A stretch of DNA of 64,000 nt from Diphasiastrum complanatum (GCA_029204225.1 CM055109.1:35474496-35538495); one strand, 5' to 3'. Counted from the stretch's first letter, positions 1 to 33,984 are shown. Translations and numbers: made by a program. Notes: a model not told the origin generated them from the sequence alone.

Positions 1-480
1 TCGTGTGGGAACACAATTGAGGATGAGTAGTAGTGATGAGCAAACATTACCAAGTTTTTGAGGACATCCTTTGAGCGTATGTCAATGAGGCGCAAACCAA
101 TTGGGTAAAGTATTTGCCTATGGTCAAGTTAGCGTATAATGACAAGAAACATGTGTCCACATTTATGCATTATGCTTAATCTCTCCAAGGCTTGGGCATG
201 AGAGAGGAGTTATGCACAAGAGCATCATGCCTATAGGGAGTTGCAAGTTAGTGATTTACTTTATTTGCAAGTGCCTTCCAGGTCAAAGGTCATGCAAACT
301 GGTATATGTAAGAAACTTTCACCAAGGTATTGTGGACCATGGAAGGTCATCAAGAGAATTGGCAAGGTGGCCTATAAATCAAAGCCACTTCGAAGATGTA
401 AAGTAAATCCAATTTTTCATGTAAGTGGCTTGAGGTACTTACATCAAGGTGATTTGCAAAAGGCTTGGTTTCACTAGAGG
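1..480 (+). mobile_element. Ty3/gypsy pol 3' end (integrase C-terminus), decayed
   Basis: The plus strand encodes the tail of a Ty3/gypsy polyprotein. Fragments around 80-180 read like the end of the integrase core (WVKYLPMVKLAYND). From 241 to 477 there is the C-terminal domain that follows the core, with KLSPRYCGPWKVIKRIGKVAY and then NPIFHVSGLRYL, the usual gypsy pattern of LSPRYxGPFxVxxxIGxVAY followed by HPVFHVSxL. Stop codons and frame changes show it is dead. The rest of the element would lie to the left of the window. A 3' LTR might follow from about 500, but I could not mark its ends. Confidence 0.75.
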
Positions 481-3115
481 AAAATGAGGCCTTAGATCAC
501 GGGCCAACAAATATGCTAGATAGGCGGGAGAGGCGATACAGAAATTGTATACTCCAGGAGTATCTAGTTGCATGAAGCGCAGCTATTTTTAATTTTACAT
601 CGTACTTCATATGTTAGTCAATTAAGTGAATTAGGTGTTTCATGGACGAATTTGCAATGTACTCAGTAATGAAATGACCAAGTATGCTTCGCGTCTCCTA
701 TGATGTGATTAAGGTGATCTCATCCTTCTATTGATTATATAGTATAAGGACTTGAGACTAGTGGAGTAGATGTGAGGAGACAACTCTAACATAACTTCTC
801 TATGGCTTGAATGAATGTTCCACGCTCCCATCTTCAACAACACCTTCCTCATATGACACAACACAACCAAGTTGCATACCTAGATAGGTGTAGGGATGAG
901 AATATGCTTGTTAAGACGAGTAGAAAGGCATTTTACCTCTAAAAATCAAACTGCGTTATTATATGAGGATAGGCTGACTTCGTCATGGACATTCTCTAAA
1001 AGTGAGCTTTGACTACATCATGAACATCTCAATTACCGCCTTAATATTCCCTTGGCATACAAACATATTCTTTACAAAAAGACATTCTATTGAAGATATG
1101 CATATAATTGGGAAATGCTTATCCTTCACCGGCTACAGGTTTTGGCACAATAAGACATCATTGTTTTCCCATCCTTTTATGCTTCTTGAGATATTAGTAA
1201 GTGTAAACTACTCATTCAACTACATAACAACATGATTGCCTTACTAACAAATCATACCTCACAAGGTTTGACTACCTTGAGAAGATATCTCACATACACA
1301 TTGTCGAACATCAAGTTACAAGTACAAACTTCACATACACAAAGACGAATGGAGTAAGTTTTAGAACTATGGTTTACAGAAATACTAGTATTCCACCAAC
1401 TACCAAACATCAACCCACAACAAAATCAATACAAAAAGGAGGTAACATTCTTGGTGTATACTATAATGCAAAAAATTAAGGAAAAAAAGCTTAGAGCCCA
1501 ACCATCCAAGGACAAACGCTCCACTTTCATGATATATGCAAGCACAACAGCTGCACTGCACCAAAAGCATAGTTGGTTTTTATCATTTGGAAAAACATAT
1601 CAGAACATAAGATCTCTACTTATAAATGGGGAGACATTAAAAGACAACTTATAGCCATTTAACGCCAAAAAAAATTTCAAAACACAATAAACAAAAATCA
1701 CAATTAAACTCAAGGCCTACAATGACATTTGGGTGGTAAATGTACACAAGTGATGACTACTTTTCACCCTTGCCAGTATCTAATATTTCTTTCATCTACA
1801 ACCACACTTATGGGGAAACACATTTCCCCAACTTTTTTAATGGAGAAAATCGTTTCCCCAATCAAGAAACTTTTTAGAAGTTGTGATCCCCATAAGGGGA
1901 AATGTGTTTTTTCATAACATACGGCAATATTGAATAATCTACCAGAAAAATCTAGATGGAAAAGAATTGAGATGCCAAATTAGTGGGTTGCCTCTTACGT
2001 AAGGAAAATGACATGTCGTCACATGTTTGAGGTGCATAAAAGAAGCAAGATTGTCATTCGGGAACATACAAAAAAGGCCAAATCTGGTGAGACATTAAGA
2101 ATTGGAATATATCTCAGATGTGGCATCACTAGCTTCCATCAAATGGAAGACACCAAGGAATTATATGTTAGAAATAATGATTAATTGAAATCCTCTAATG
2201 TCATCATTCAATGATTAGTCTATTTTTAGAACTTCATACTATTCTACTGTGAAGTTGAATCTAGTTTAACTACAAGTCAAGTTGAGTACATGCTAAAGTA
2301 GATTTAGAGCATGTTCCCTATGAGGGATTTTGCACATGTAGGAGACCTTACTAAATTTGAGGTGTCTTCAAGTTGAAATTCGGAGGCGTCTTCAAGATTA
2401 AATTTGGAGATTTGTGCTTGCTGTCCATAGTTGGCAAAACGAGCGAGGTGATCCATACAAAGAGATCCACGATTCATTTGGAGAAAGTAATTGGATCATG
2501 TGAATCTACAAGGTCGGGAGGCACTACAAATCAGTCACTCGTTGGTCTATGAGGGACCTAGGAGGAATTCATTGGCATGCAAGTTTGAAGCAGCAATTCT
2601 CAGCAAGTAGAACTTTTTTTATGTTTGCTGTCTTAGCACTCTATACAAGGGATTTACAGAAGATTCCCAAACTCGACAAGAAGCATTGGCTGTCCAAAGC
2701 CTATCATTGATTGCAATCAAATCTGAAGAAGGTTCACCCTCAATCTTTGAGGAAGCTTAGCTATTTTCCAGTCAACGAGGTTGATGTCTTCTTTTGTGCA
2801 TGCAAGAGGGCAATGACTTCCATCAGTCAAGAGTTTTGTTTTCTTGTGTGCATTTAAGTGGATATAGCTTCCACAAGTCATACTATTCAGATCTTGGCCA
2901 TCTTTCAGTCAAGGTAATTGCTGGTATTTTACATCCAGGAGAACATCAACTTACATAAGCCAAGAGCTTGCCGATTTCTTTGTATGCATGTGAGTAAACA
3001 TCACTTCCCCAAGTCATACTATTGAGATTTTAGATATTTTCTGGCCAAGATAGTTGCTAGTATTTTGTGCATGCAGGAGGATATTAGCTTCTACTAGCCA
3101 AATCATTGAAGTTAT
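481..3115. other. Intergenic, no gene recognised; imperfect repeats near the end
   Basis: No frame here resembles a known protein and the short open frames have no support. At 1809-1825 there is a small perfect inverted repeat, TGGGGAAA then TTTCCCCA, and related GGGGAAA words recur up to about 1905. From about 2790 to 3115 a phrase made of GTGCATGCA(A/G)GAGG, then a GCTTC(C/T)AC(A/T)AG word, then AAGTCATACTATT recurs several times with drift, as in an old degenerate tandem repeat with units of very roughly 100 bp. Confidence 0.4.
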
Positions 3116-3233
3116 GATCAATCAGAAGTAATCCAATAGCTCTTGGAGTCTTTATCAACCCTCAAGATCAAATTTGATTTTGCATAAAAAATTATCTCAT
3201 CACTAATAACTATGCGCACATGAAAATTTTGCT

Positions 3234-4676
3234 TGCAAACAACCTTGATCGACCGGGAGTACTGCGACTTTTTTACAAGAGTAGAGCCTCTCCCAACATT
3301 GAACAAACGAGCAAGAAGCTAAAGAATTTTAAGAAAAGTGATTGAAAGCATATGTGGTTGGCCAAGGGTTCCATCAAATTTATTTGTTTTGCGAAGAAAT
3401 TATGATACTTTCTTGATTATCCATGGTGGGGTGGTTATAGTCATAATAATTGCATGCCAAGCCAACCTCATGAACCAACAAATGATTTAAAGAATGCCAC
3501 ACTGCCACCACACTTCCGCTACAACACTCTCAGAAAACAAGAGTGTTATCAAGAATGCTCGTAGCCTCATACAAACGCAATGATCCCAAGTTGTGGCAAG
3601 GATCCACAAGTTGCAACAACACCACATAGCCACAAGCAGAACTAGATCTATGGGTAAAAAGAGATCCCAAGCTAGCCAACAAGTCCATGCATAATAATCA
3701 CCATCATGAAAGTTGGTGCCACCACAGTGTAAAGAGGTGCAAGATTAACCCAATGTGAAATCCTCTCAATCGTCGAGCCAAAAAATTCATAAGGTCCAAG
3801 GCCAAATGTACTAGGGTTGCTATACGTGGAAGTGTCCCTCTAAACTCTGGTGGTCCCTCTACACATCTTTGTTGCACCACATATGCCAGCGGCCCAAAAT
3901 CTCTACTACATCTATAAAATTTTGTGTCAATATCCAATCTCAAGTATCATGTATACATCTTGATCTTGTACCTCATTCAAATGTATTTTGAAGCTCTATC
4001 CTATTTAGAATACCATGTGGCTCATGGCATATCCGACAATCCTCTACTTTGTCCAAAAGAACCTCTATCGCATCTAAAACATCTTAGGAGAACCTATATT
4101 TGCTATTGTTGACCCACCAAATCAAACCAAAATTAGCTAGAACCATCAAGAGCATCCATCAACATACAATTTGGAGCCTAGAGTGTGCGAAATGAAGCAT
4201 TTTGCAACTATGTGTACTAAATACATATAGCTATTTGATTAGTAATAACAACTAATGGGGTACCATTTCATGTTAGATAATTTGAAACACGGACATTTGA
4301 CTATCTGTGGGGTCCCAAATCACTACGTCTACTAAGTACATACAATTAGTTGATTAGTAATCACAAGTTTTTGATTGCACAAAATCTTGAATGACCGGGA
4401 CTATTGGGACTTTGTTACAAGTGTAGAGCCTCTCCCAAGAAACGAGCAAGAAGCTAAAAAAATTCAACAAAAAGTGATTGTGACCTACATCTTGATCTGT
4501 GTACATCATCCAAATGAACCTTGAACCTCTATCCAGTTTAGAATATCATGTGGCTCATGACATATTTGTCAATCCTCTACCTTGTCCAAAAAAACTCTAT
4601 CCCATCTAAAACATCTTAGAATAACCTATATCTCCTATCGTCCCGCCAAATCAAACTAAAATTAGAGAGAACCATC
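3234..4676. repeat. Dispersed direct repeats, two blocks copied in shortened form
   Basis: Two separate segments, 3234-3345 and about 3949-4148, reappear in the same order and orientation at 4377-4480 and 4481-4676. Shared words include GTAGAGCCTCTCCCAA with GAGCAAGAAGCTAAA in the first block, and CATGTGGCTCATG with ATCTAAAACATCTTAG in the second. In the downstream copy the two blocks touch, while about 600 bp separates them upstream. Identity looks like roughly 80 per cent by eye. This suggests an old repeat family of which the downstream copy is internally deleted, or the upstream copy carries an insertion. Confidence 0.6.
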
Positions 4677-4740
4677 GATACTTATGCAGTTCCAACGTCA
4701 CAAGATCCGAAAACCGAATAGGAAGTGGCTCTGTCTGTAC

Positions 4741-5156
4741 CTTCGGGAAACACCAGCTAGGCAGTGAACCAAAATTGCGCCACTTTTGACTCCCTCCTCT
4801 ACAAAAGCAAGGCATTCCTCCAAATGCTCCAACAAGTTCTCCGTCTCCATGTCAGAAAGAGGCATGCTCTTTCTCACAAGCTTAGCTTCGGATTTACACC
4901 CCTCATCCCCTGAAAAATCTCCGGATGAACCAAAACAGAACTGATTTTCAGAAGATGAATTGGAAACAAAGCTGCCGGAAGAAAATTCATGACCAGAGAC
5001 CGATGGATTAGAATCAACAGCAGCAGCAGCAGGAGGCATGACTTTCAGCGACAAGAGGGACAGGAGATGTGTGATATTTTCGGGATATAGACCTGACACA
5101 ACCGCTGATGCATCAGCCAGATCGCCAATATATAGGCCATCTCGAACCTTTTTCAT
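4741..5156 (-). CDS. Dual-specificity phosphatase, first exon (partial gene)
   Basis: This exon encodes the N-terminal 138 residues of a protein tyrosine/serine-threonine phosphatase of the DUSP family. It opens with MKKVRDGLYIGDLADAS, matching the start of a DSPc domain (xxxLYIGxxxxA). A serine-rich acidic insertion follows at about residues 40-95, then an amphipathic stretch (METENLLEHLEECLAFVEEG), and finally the catalytic loop VHCLAGVSR at 130-138, with the nucleophile Cys132 and Arg138 of HCxxGxxR. The exon stops at 4741 in front of a good donor (AAG/GTACAG). It leaves two bases, AG, that would begin the serine normally found after the arginine. A short (GA)n tract lies just upstream, in the likely 5' UTR. 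Continuation exons (SAAxxxAYLM and onward) were not found between 1 and 4740, so they lie beyond a long intron or are lost. The layout recalls DUSP12/YVH1-like plant phosphatases, but I am not certain of the subfamily. Confidence 0.8.
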
Positions 5157-5373
5157 CTGTGGAACCCTAATTTTCTCAACTGCTACTGCTTTTGAGAGAG
5201 AGAGAGATTGAGCCTTTAAACCTCAAAAAGTTGAAATCGAGATGGAAGAGCTCCTCTTATACTCTCTCCTATGGCTAGGGACAGGGAAACCTAGGAATAG
5301 GGACCAACTTTTCAAGGGAGAAAAAACATACATGTGGCATGTGGTTGGTTAAGAGGAAACTGATTGCAAGCTG

Positions 5374-5549
5374 TGGCATGACTTCACAAAAAAAGTTTAA
5401 TCTCAGCCATTCCTTTTGCAACCATTACGTCAGATATCCGTCATGAGATGACTAGCTACAATGGCATGACTTCACAAAAAGGTTTAATCTTATCGATTCA
5501 TTGGCAATTATTACGTCATATATCCTTCATTTGATGACTAGCTATTGTC
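5374..5549. repeat. 88-bp tandem duplication upstream of the phosphatase
   Basis: Two copies begin with TGGCATGACTTCACAAAAA at 5374 and 5462. Each contains ATTACGTCA (TGACGTAAT on the gene strand) followed by ATATCC and later GATGACTAGCTA. The pair lies about 220-390 bp upstream of the phosphatase start codon, so it may be promoter sequence. TGACG is the core recognised by TGA-type bZIP factors in plants. Any regulatory effect is inference. Confidence 0.65.
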
Positions 5550-7663
5550 TTGTAGCAGGTTTTGCCACTCTTGCGGATGAGCCTACTCCCACAAGTAGCA
5601 AGCCTACTCATAAAGGACACCTAGTACATAAACCAAAACTAGCGACGCAATTCTAGCCTTGAATTGAAGTTAATAATTGACCTATTAATATATGCGATCA
5701 TCTTGAGTGAATCTTGAATTTTTGAGATGAGTTGACAATGTATGCAAAATTGATTGCAATGAGATAGAAAGAGAAGTAACACAAACCATAATGATTTCTA
5801 ATGTGAGCATGTATATACTTTGTAGCTTGGAGTGAGATTTTCACTTTGTAGATCTCAATGTTCTTGAAAATGATAGACGTGATATATGTTTTGATAAAGT
5901 TTGAAGACATTTAGTGGCTAATTTGCGGACTCTATAGAGCCTGCCAAAGGAGAAACAATGTTGTATTGCAAACAAACTCTAAAAATCGTCACGCTAGTAG
6001 ACAATTAGGTACGCATATACACATTGTCTAGAGCTAGGCATATACTCCTCCTCTTTATTGGCCCTACCTTGCTTTGCAAGGAGGACACGTTGACACGTGG
6101 GTTTTCCTTTGATGTGGGTGTGGCCTGATGTGGCCTTCGAGTCCGAGTTCCCTCTTTAGCCACGTTTCTTGCCATTTTCATGGTCTTCGCTGTCGCTGCA
6201 TGCAAAGGTTTGTGGGTGATGAAGCCTTAAACGCTCCAACTTTAGTCTCAAATCTATGATCACATCTGTTAAAGATCTCACCTCAACCTCAACTAGAGCA
6301 GCTTCCTCATCTTTAACTTTTTGTTTACCTGAGCTATGCTGGCTCATCGCCCACAGATACTCTGTCTAAGCCGTTTCGGCTTGCTTTCGTGAGATCTGGA
6401 GTTGCAGTTGGAGCGATTCAATCTGTTACAGGTACGAATGCAAATGATGGTCGAGCCAGGAGACAGGTAGTTCCGCGAAGCTTAGCCCCCCTTTTTGTTT
6501 TAGTGAACCAGCTAAACTTCAGCCAAGCCTATGCGAAGCTTATGCAAAGCTTGAGTCAAGAGTTACCCGGCTTAGGAATAAGTTCCAACTGAGGCTTCAT
6601 ACCTCGCGTTTCAGTCACCTGTGGCTACATTGTCTTAGCACCTGTAATCTTAGCTAGCAAAATACCGATTCCGCGAACGCGTGTCTACATAGTTCCTTGG
6701 AGAAATGACAGAAGTGTTTAGAAAATTGACTATTCCAACTATGGAAAAGATCTCAAATGAACTTTCGTTTGCAAGTTGCTTGCAATTGCATCAAACAAAA
6801 AGTCAATGTCTACAGCAGGCTCAAATCTGTAGGCCATTTTTCAAACTACTCTGAGGACGCTCGAAATTTTGTTCGGTGCGTGTGTTCTCGCCGTCTGTGC
6901 TTAGGCCTGCAGATCTAATCACATCAATACATCACAGGCTTGATGGAAAATAAACTATTCTCTGAATCAACATGGTATATTGGAAACGGCAGCAACGTCG
7001 CCAAAAACTGACAATATGTTTCTCCGAATGAGATTCAAAAATTGTACCTCGGGATATCGAAATGATCTTAAGATTAAACCCCGCTTTCTGACCACCTTAT
7101 ACCTCAGTAATGCACTACACTGCAGCATTGACATTTTAGGCCGCAATCTTGGCTGCTTTCTTTACTCTTCTTCTAATCACGACCTAACACAGCACATTTG
7201 AAACGAAAATGCTCGACCAAATGTTTATAATGAAAAACCGTCGGCCAATCTCCCGGTAGGCTTCCTTTTAACCGGCTTTAACGTACAACCTGATTAAGCC
7301 AATAACACATAGGCTCGTCCAAGTGGCGTGCTGTCATGCTTTGTGTGAACATACTCTTTTCTCCGAACTTCAATCTTCTATGTAAATGCACCGCTCTTAC
7401 TTCTCATCTGAATTTTGAGATATTCAATGATAGATTACACTCACAACATAAGGAAAAACAATACAGTCAAAGCTGCAAAGCATGGGATGACTCTGCAGAC
7501 AATCTTGATTCACGCTGTGAGCATGCTAATTGGGTCTTTGTAAGATAACATTCCTAGATGTGAATACCATTTCGGAATTTCTTTGTACGTAAATATTTCT
7601 TGGAATGATCAGTAAGTTAAACAAAAACGTCTCTCTTTCTCTGTTTCACACCACTACACATGC
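5550..7663. other. Intergenic, no gene recognised
   Basis: Nothing here could be assigned. A minus-strand pair of overlapping open frames near 6005-6347 has an ordinary charged composition but no familiar motif and no clear splice partners. A slightly GC-richer patch at about 6360-6720 might be the remnant of an exon or promoter. Confidence 0.3.

Positions 7664-7752
<89 letters not shown>
7664..7752. repeat. (GA)n microsatellite
   Basis: About 89 bp of uninterrupted AG dinucleotides. It is one of at least seven GA/CT tracts between 5.2 and 16.7 kb. Open frames through it (RERERE) are artefacts. Confidence 0.97.
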
Positions 7753-7754
<2 letters not shown>

Positions 7755-8249
7755 CCGGAGAGGTGGGGTTATAGAAGTTCAAGTTCAACAATGAAAGCAT
7801 TTGAGCATGCAACGAATCAAATTTCCGACACAATTTTCAGTTTTCCATCAAACGACAGCTACTTACATCCATTGAAGCGGCTTGATCGGCTGTTTCTATG
7901 CAATTCACCTTGGGAATCAAAATCGGTATTTCCAATTGAACCTTTACTGTTTATCTACTCATTCACTCACAATAGAAATGCCGCCCAACTGCAGTAAAGA
8001 TTCTTTGCACCTTCTTCCTTAAAAATTATAACTCTATTGCACACCTTAATGACTTTATAGTATAAGCTTATTCTTGAAACTTCAAGCTAGAGAGGACTAT
8101 CATGAGCACGGTCGTAGTATAGGTATTCTACAATTGACGAAATCTTTTCATTTATCATTCATAGGATCTTAGAAAAAAGATATATTCTTAAGGGGGAGTC
8201 AATTCTTAAGATGGAGCATAGTAGTGTCATCAAAATAGCAAGCTATATT

Positions 8250-8275
8250 TAAGAGGGAGTGTGAAAACTAGTCAA
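8250..8275 (+). other. Possible polypurine tract and 3' LTR start
   Basis: AAGAGGGAG is followed directly by TGTGAAAACTAG, the arrangement of a polypurine tract and the TG of a plus-strand 3' LTR. A similar AAGGGGGAG lies about 65 bp upstream. I could not find the far end of an LTR, so this may be only a remnant. Confidence 0.3.
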
Positions 8276-8604
8276 TTGAAACTTAACTATTTTCAGGCCT
8301 AAAACCATGAGGTGATTTCTAATTGCTCATTTAAAGTTTTCCACACTTTTAGCATGTGTCAAGAGAGGCATAAACCACTGTCCCTTTGGTCTAGAATGTA
8401 GGAGAAACATAGACCCTTGATATTAGTCCAGATTGACACATTACCATTGTTCTTCATCAAGGGAGGAGATTGATTTGCATATTGAGTGCGTGGCCAAGAT
8501 TTATCTGGCCCAAATCACACTAGGTAAGCCTCACTACTATAACTATAAGGTGTTTGTACATATTTTATATTGAGTATTGAAGAGCTCTTTGCTCTTGACG
8601 TGGC

Positions 8605-8610
<6 letters not shown>

Positions 8611-8695
<85 letters not shown>
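8611..8695. repeat. (CT)n microsatellite
   Basis: About 85 bp of uninterrupted TC dinucleotides, the same motif as the GA tract about 950 bp upstream but on the opposite strand. Confidence 0.97.
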
Positions 8696-8697
<2 letters not shown>

Positions 8698-8976
8698 ATG
8701 TGAGATTGTGCAAGATTGTGGATAGTGTGATGATCTAGGCATAGTTATGAGTTATGAATCATTTCAGCCTATTTATAAATAATTATGGATCAGATCTAAA
8801 GCTTTATTTTTGTCGCAAAACTCACAAAAAATTCAATCGCGGAATGTCAAACTCGGCAAATGTGAGCCAAAGCCAATGCCAATTAAGGGCACCACTTCAG
8901 GCCATCTGTATTTTAAATGCCTTCAAACCGTTAACGACTCTTTTTCAGGATTCTTGTTTTCAGTTTTCTTCGATCC

Positions 8977-8980
<4 letters not shown>

Positions 8981-9011
<31 letters not shown>
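8981..9011. repeat. (GA)n microsatellite
   Basis: About 30 bp of AG dinucleotides in non-coding sequence. Confidence 0.95.
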
Positions 9012-9012
<1 letters not shown>

Positions 9013-9529
9013 CAACATTGGAATGATGGATGGCGCTTACTTCATGGGAAGAAATGAGATTCTAAGCTGGATCTCAACACTTTGCTGCATCTGAATCTCA
9101 TCAAAGTGGAGGAGGTTATAGCTATCCTTTTATCGTTACATTTTGATCTATTTCTTTTGTGCTTTTGTCACTATGATTTTATATTACATATTTGTGTTCT
9201 GGATGAGATCCATCATATGCTTGACATGTCCTTACAATGGTAATGCGATGGCTCGTCTTTACAACATTTTATTGTTTTTCTTGTTGCTCAACTGGTCTTA
9301 TGTCAAGACAAAGGAGACACATGGGATGTCGAAACAAGTCTTAATGAATGGTCTCAAAGAAACACAATCGCACTTTTAAAACTTTATAAGAATGAAAAAC
9401 AATTGGTCATAAATTTATGAATAACAATTGGCCAATCAACCTACAATATTAAAATTCAAAATTAACTTTCAATATGACGATATTGATTATATTAAACTCC
9501 TTTAAGATCGATGTATTGTTTAGGTGATT

Positions 9530-9930
9530 AGACGGGGCTAGAGAATGAAGCCTTAACTCTATTTGACTTGATAACAAAAGTGTGTGCTATATAAAAAAGT
9601 TATTCGTTGAATCGAGTGTTCTCCATTTCCAAGTAAATCCTCATTGAGATGATGAACTCCAACTGCCTATTGATGCTATTGAAATTATTCATCGCTCCTC
9701 TTCGAATTGTACTAAGCTTCTCCAATCTGGCATTCCATTTGGCAGGGCCTACGAGCAACTTAACATGCCACTTGTTACAACCTTTTAGAAGGTTCCCTTG
9801 GGACTAGTGGGCCATCGAAGGACCAAGCCCTCCCTTTACTCTTAAAGCACATTGAAGAGACAATAGCCACATAGGGGCAAAGTGAGCGAGCTTTGAGCTT
9901 GGTACTCATTGCTGACCTCTAAATGAAGCT
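9530..9930 (+). repeat. Dispersed repeat, copy 1 (inverted relative to 12420-12850)
   Basis: About 400 bp that recurs in reverse complement inside CDKC intron 2 at 12420-12850. Shared words include CTATTGATGCTATTGAA, TAAAGCACATTGAAG and CACATAGGGGCAA, always in the same order. Both copies give a related peptide (CLLMLLK then IVLS then SNxAF), so the unit may derive from a coding part of a retroelement. The family is not recognised. Confidence 0.6.
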
Positions 9931-10533
9931 AGCACTAATTTTATAGAGAGTTAGTAGAGCATTTCAAGCACAAATTGATAGGATATAATTACGTGTTGCT
10001 TTAGAACAAAAAAAAAAGATGACGTTCAGTAAATTACCAATAACAGCTCTCAATTTTCAAGTTTTAAAAGACCAAATCCCTCCTAATGCACCTACAAGGG
10101 ATGTCCAAAAACCAAAACACAAAACAAATAAACTAAAAGTGTCCAAGAATTGGTTGTCAATGAATTTTGTGTATCAACTTGTTTAAAGCTCTAGTTAGAA
10201 TTTGGGATTAAATAATGTATTGTGATGACTTGCTAAAAGTTGAGATGTATGACCATTATAATACAGAATCAGCATCTGAAAAACATAATCAATCTCTCAA
10301 AAATCCAAAACAGACAATCTAAGGAGTGCGGCCCATTTTACTTTTTCATACAAAAGGGGTAGGAAAAGCTTAATCTATCCATTACGTCCTCTTTTTGTAA
10401 GGCAAAGCCTCTCATAATATATTGATCACCCTTTGTTGCATTATATATCTATAAAATCACTTCTACATTTTTATGAAGAAAATGGATTAGCCTCACAAAA
10501 CCAAATTTGTGGCCCAAATTCTTTTGTGGCAAT

Positions 10534-10620
10534 TTTTTTTTACAGGCACTTTCTGGATGCCGAAAGTTGCACGTATTGTTTTTACGTGCACCTTCCGCCC
10601 AAAAGGTGCCTGTAAAAAAA
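10534..10620. repeat. Long hairpin, arms of about 40 bp, loop of about 6
   Basis: The left arm runs TTTTTTTACAGGCAC, a short variable part, then GTTGCACGTA. The right arm is its near-perfect reverse complement, ending GGTGCCTGTAAAAAAA. There are only a few mismatches and one two-base bulge. It could be a very small foldback transposon (MITE) or a transcribed hairpin. No target duplication was obvious. Confidence 0.7.
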
Positions 10621-10920
10621 GTTTACAGCAAAAAATAAAGAAAAAAAAAATGTAAAATTGATTTCACTCCGAGGAAGGATGCCTCGTTGGGCATTCCGCT
10701 CGGGGAAGGACGTAGGACTGGGTCTGCGCCCTCCGCCGGAGACCCTCTAAGGGCATCCTTCTACCCCCTTAGAGACAAGTTTTATAGGTCGGAGGAGGAG
10801 TATGAATGCTTATGCGCCATGCGAGTGTTTGGCTGTTTTTTTTTTAAGGGCGTAATAGGGTGAGGGCTCTTAAGGTTAACCGGTCATAAAAGGACCCATA
10901 CTTGCCCTTTTTTCTGGACT

Positions 10921-10922
10921 GC

Positions 10923-10960
<38 letters not shown>
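10921..10960. repeat. (GA)n microsatellite, one interruption
   Basis: About 40 bp of GA with one GGAG interruption, about 800 bp upstream of the CDKC start codon, probably in the promoter. Confidence 0.9.
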
Positions 10961-11573
10961 GGCGTACTGTAGCAGATTGCTCAGCGCTTTTTCTTTGAAG
11001 AAGAGGTCGATGCTTCTCTGATTCAAGAGTACGTGGTTGCGGGGGATTTGGCTATGGATTGTTCAGGGGCTTATGTCAAGAATATTTCACTGCCATAGCA
11101 TCTGGTTGAAGCCAATTGTAAGGCAGGTTGTTGATTTTTAAGTTGATAGCCAATGTGATAGATTGGACGTCGCCATACCTTAAGGTTAGTTCAAATCTTG
11201 CGACAGACATTTAATCGAAACATCAGATGCACTGACTGGTTGGATGAAAAGAGAAGGATTAAAACAGTTCTAGTTTGTCACTTCAGAATACAATAGCTCC
11301 ACGATCTTCCTGTTTTCAGTTTTAGTGTACAGACAGTTTCAAGTCGCAGAAGTAAGTTGTGATGATAAAGCCCCTCAAATTTTGTACTAGCTGTTATAGG
11401 TCACGTTTATGTTAAATCCATGGTTTTTTTTTCAAATTTTCGTGGAAACGAATCAAGTAACTCTCCACCATATCTGTGGTGAAATTCTGTTGGTTTTCTC
11501 TAGCAGTTGAGGTTAGGATCAATTTAGGGTTAGGGTTCGGGTATCTTCTAAGGGCTTTGGAATTGAAGACAGC

Positions 11574-11589
11574 GAGAGAGAGAGAGAGT
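11574..11589 (+). promoter_or_regulatory. GA element in the CDKC leader or promoter
   Basis: A short GAGAGAGAGAGAGAG run about 170 bp before the CDKC start codon. GA-rich tracts near plant start sites are often bound by BBR/BPC factors. Function here is inference. Confidence 0.4.
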
Positions 11590-11758
11590 TTTTGCTTTTG
11601 CTTTTGATCGTAGCGTTGCTTTACGGCGGGGTGAGATGGAAAAGCACATAAATAGTGCTTGGGCACGAGCTAGGGTTTGGCTAACCCTTTCATAAACAGT
11701 CCTTCTATTTGTAACACGTTTGAATTGCATTGCGAGACCCAGTTCGAGAAGCAGAGAG

Positions 11759-33515
<21,757 letters not shown>

Positions 33516-33980
33516 TACCCTGGATTTTTTCAAGGTCTACTGACACAAATAATTTAGTGGAGACATGATTGTTAGCTGGAAAGTTAAATGCCAAAGCATC
33601 AATTTTCGTATACTGAGTATAAAGACAAAGCTGGTATATAGAAAAGCCTGTTCTAGTATGAAGACCTTGCTATTTTGTACATATTCGTCATTGAGATCTT
33701 TGCATCGATATCAAATTTTATTTGTACTGATGTTGCTAGGATTTTCTTTCAAGTTTTTGTTTCACTGCTTATTTGTCCTGTTCGAGGACAAATCAGAAGG
33801 CCTGTAGCGCCATTTGCAAGCTTACTTGGACTGGGCTGGAAGTAGAGAGGACGTGATTGCGCAGCTATAGATTTTCTGCGAAACATCAGTATGGCATCAT
33901 GATCCAAAAAACTATCAAGCCCATGTTTGATTCATTTGTAGACAAACATGTCTAACAGGAGTACGGATGTTGTACCATGT
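33516..33980 (+). other. CDKC 3' flank
   Basis: The probable 3' UTR and flank of CDKC. No gene is seen, and I cannot place the polyadenylation site with confidence. Confidence 0.4.
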
Positions 33981-33984
33981 GGTC

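Noticed and set aside
3704-3943. 79-codon minus-strand open frame as a possible second phosphatase exon
   Set aside because: No DSPc motif after the catalytic loop is present, and there is no acceptor in a phase that would give the expected serine.
6005-6347. Two overlapping minus-strand open frames as a possible gene
   Set aside because: They overlap in different frames, match nothing recognised and lack convincing splice sites.
7605-7997. 130-codon open frame through the GA tract
   Set aside because: Most of it is an Arg-Glu repeat created by the microsatellite. The flanks show no protein features.
8515-8742. Minus-strand open frame through the CT tract
   Set aside because: Same microsatellite artefact.
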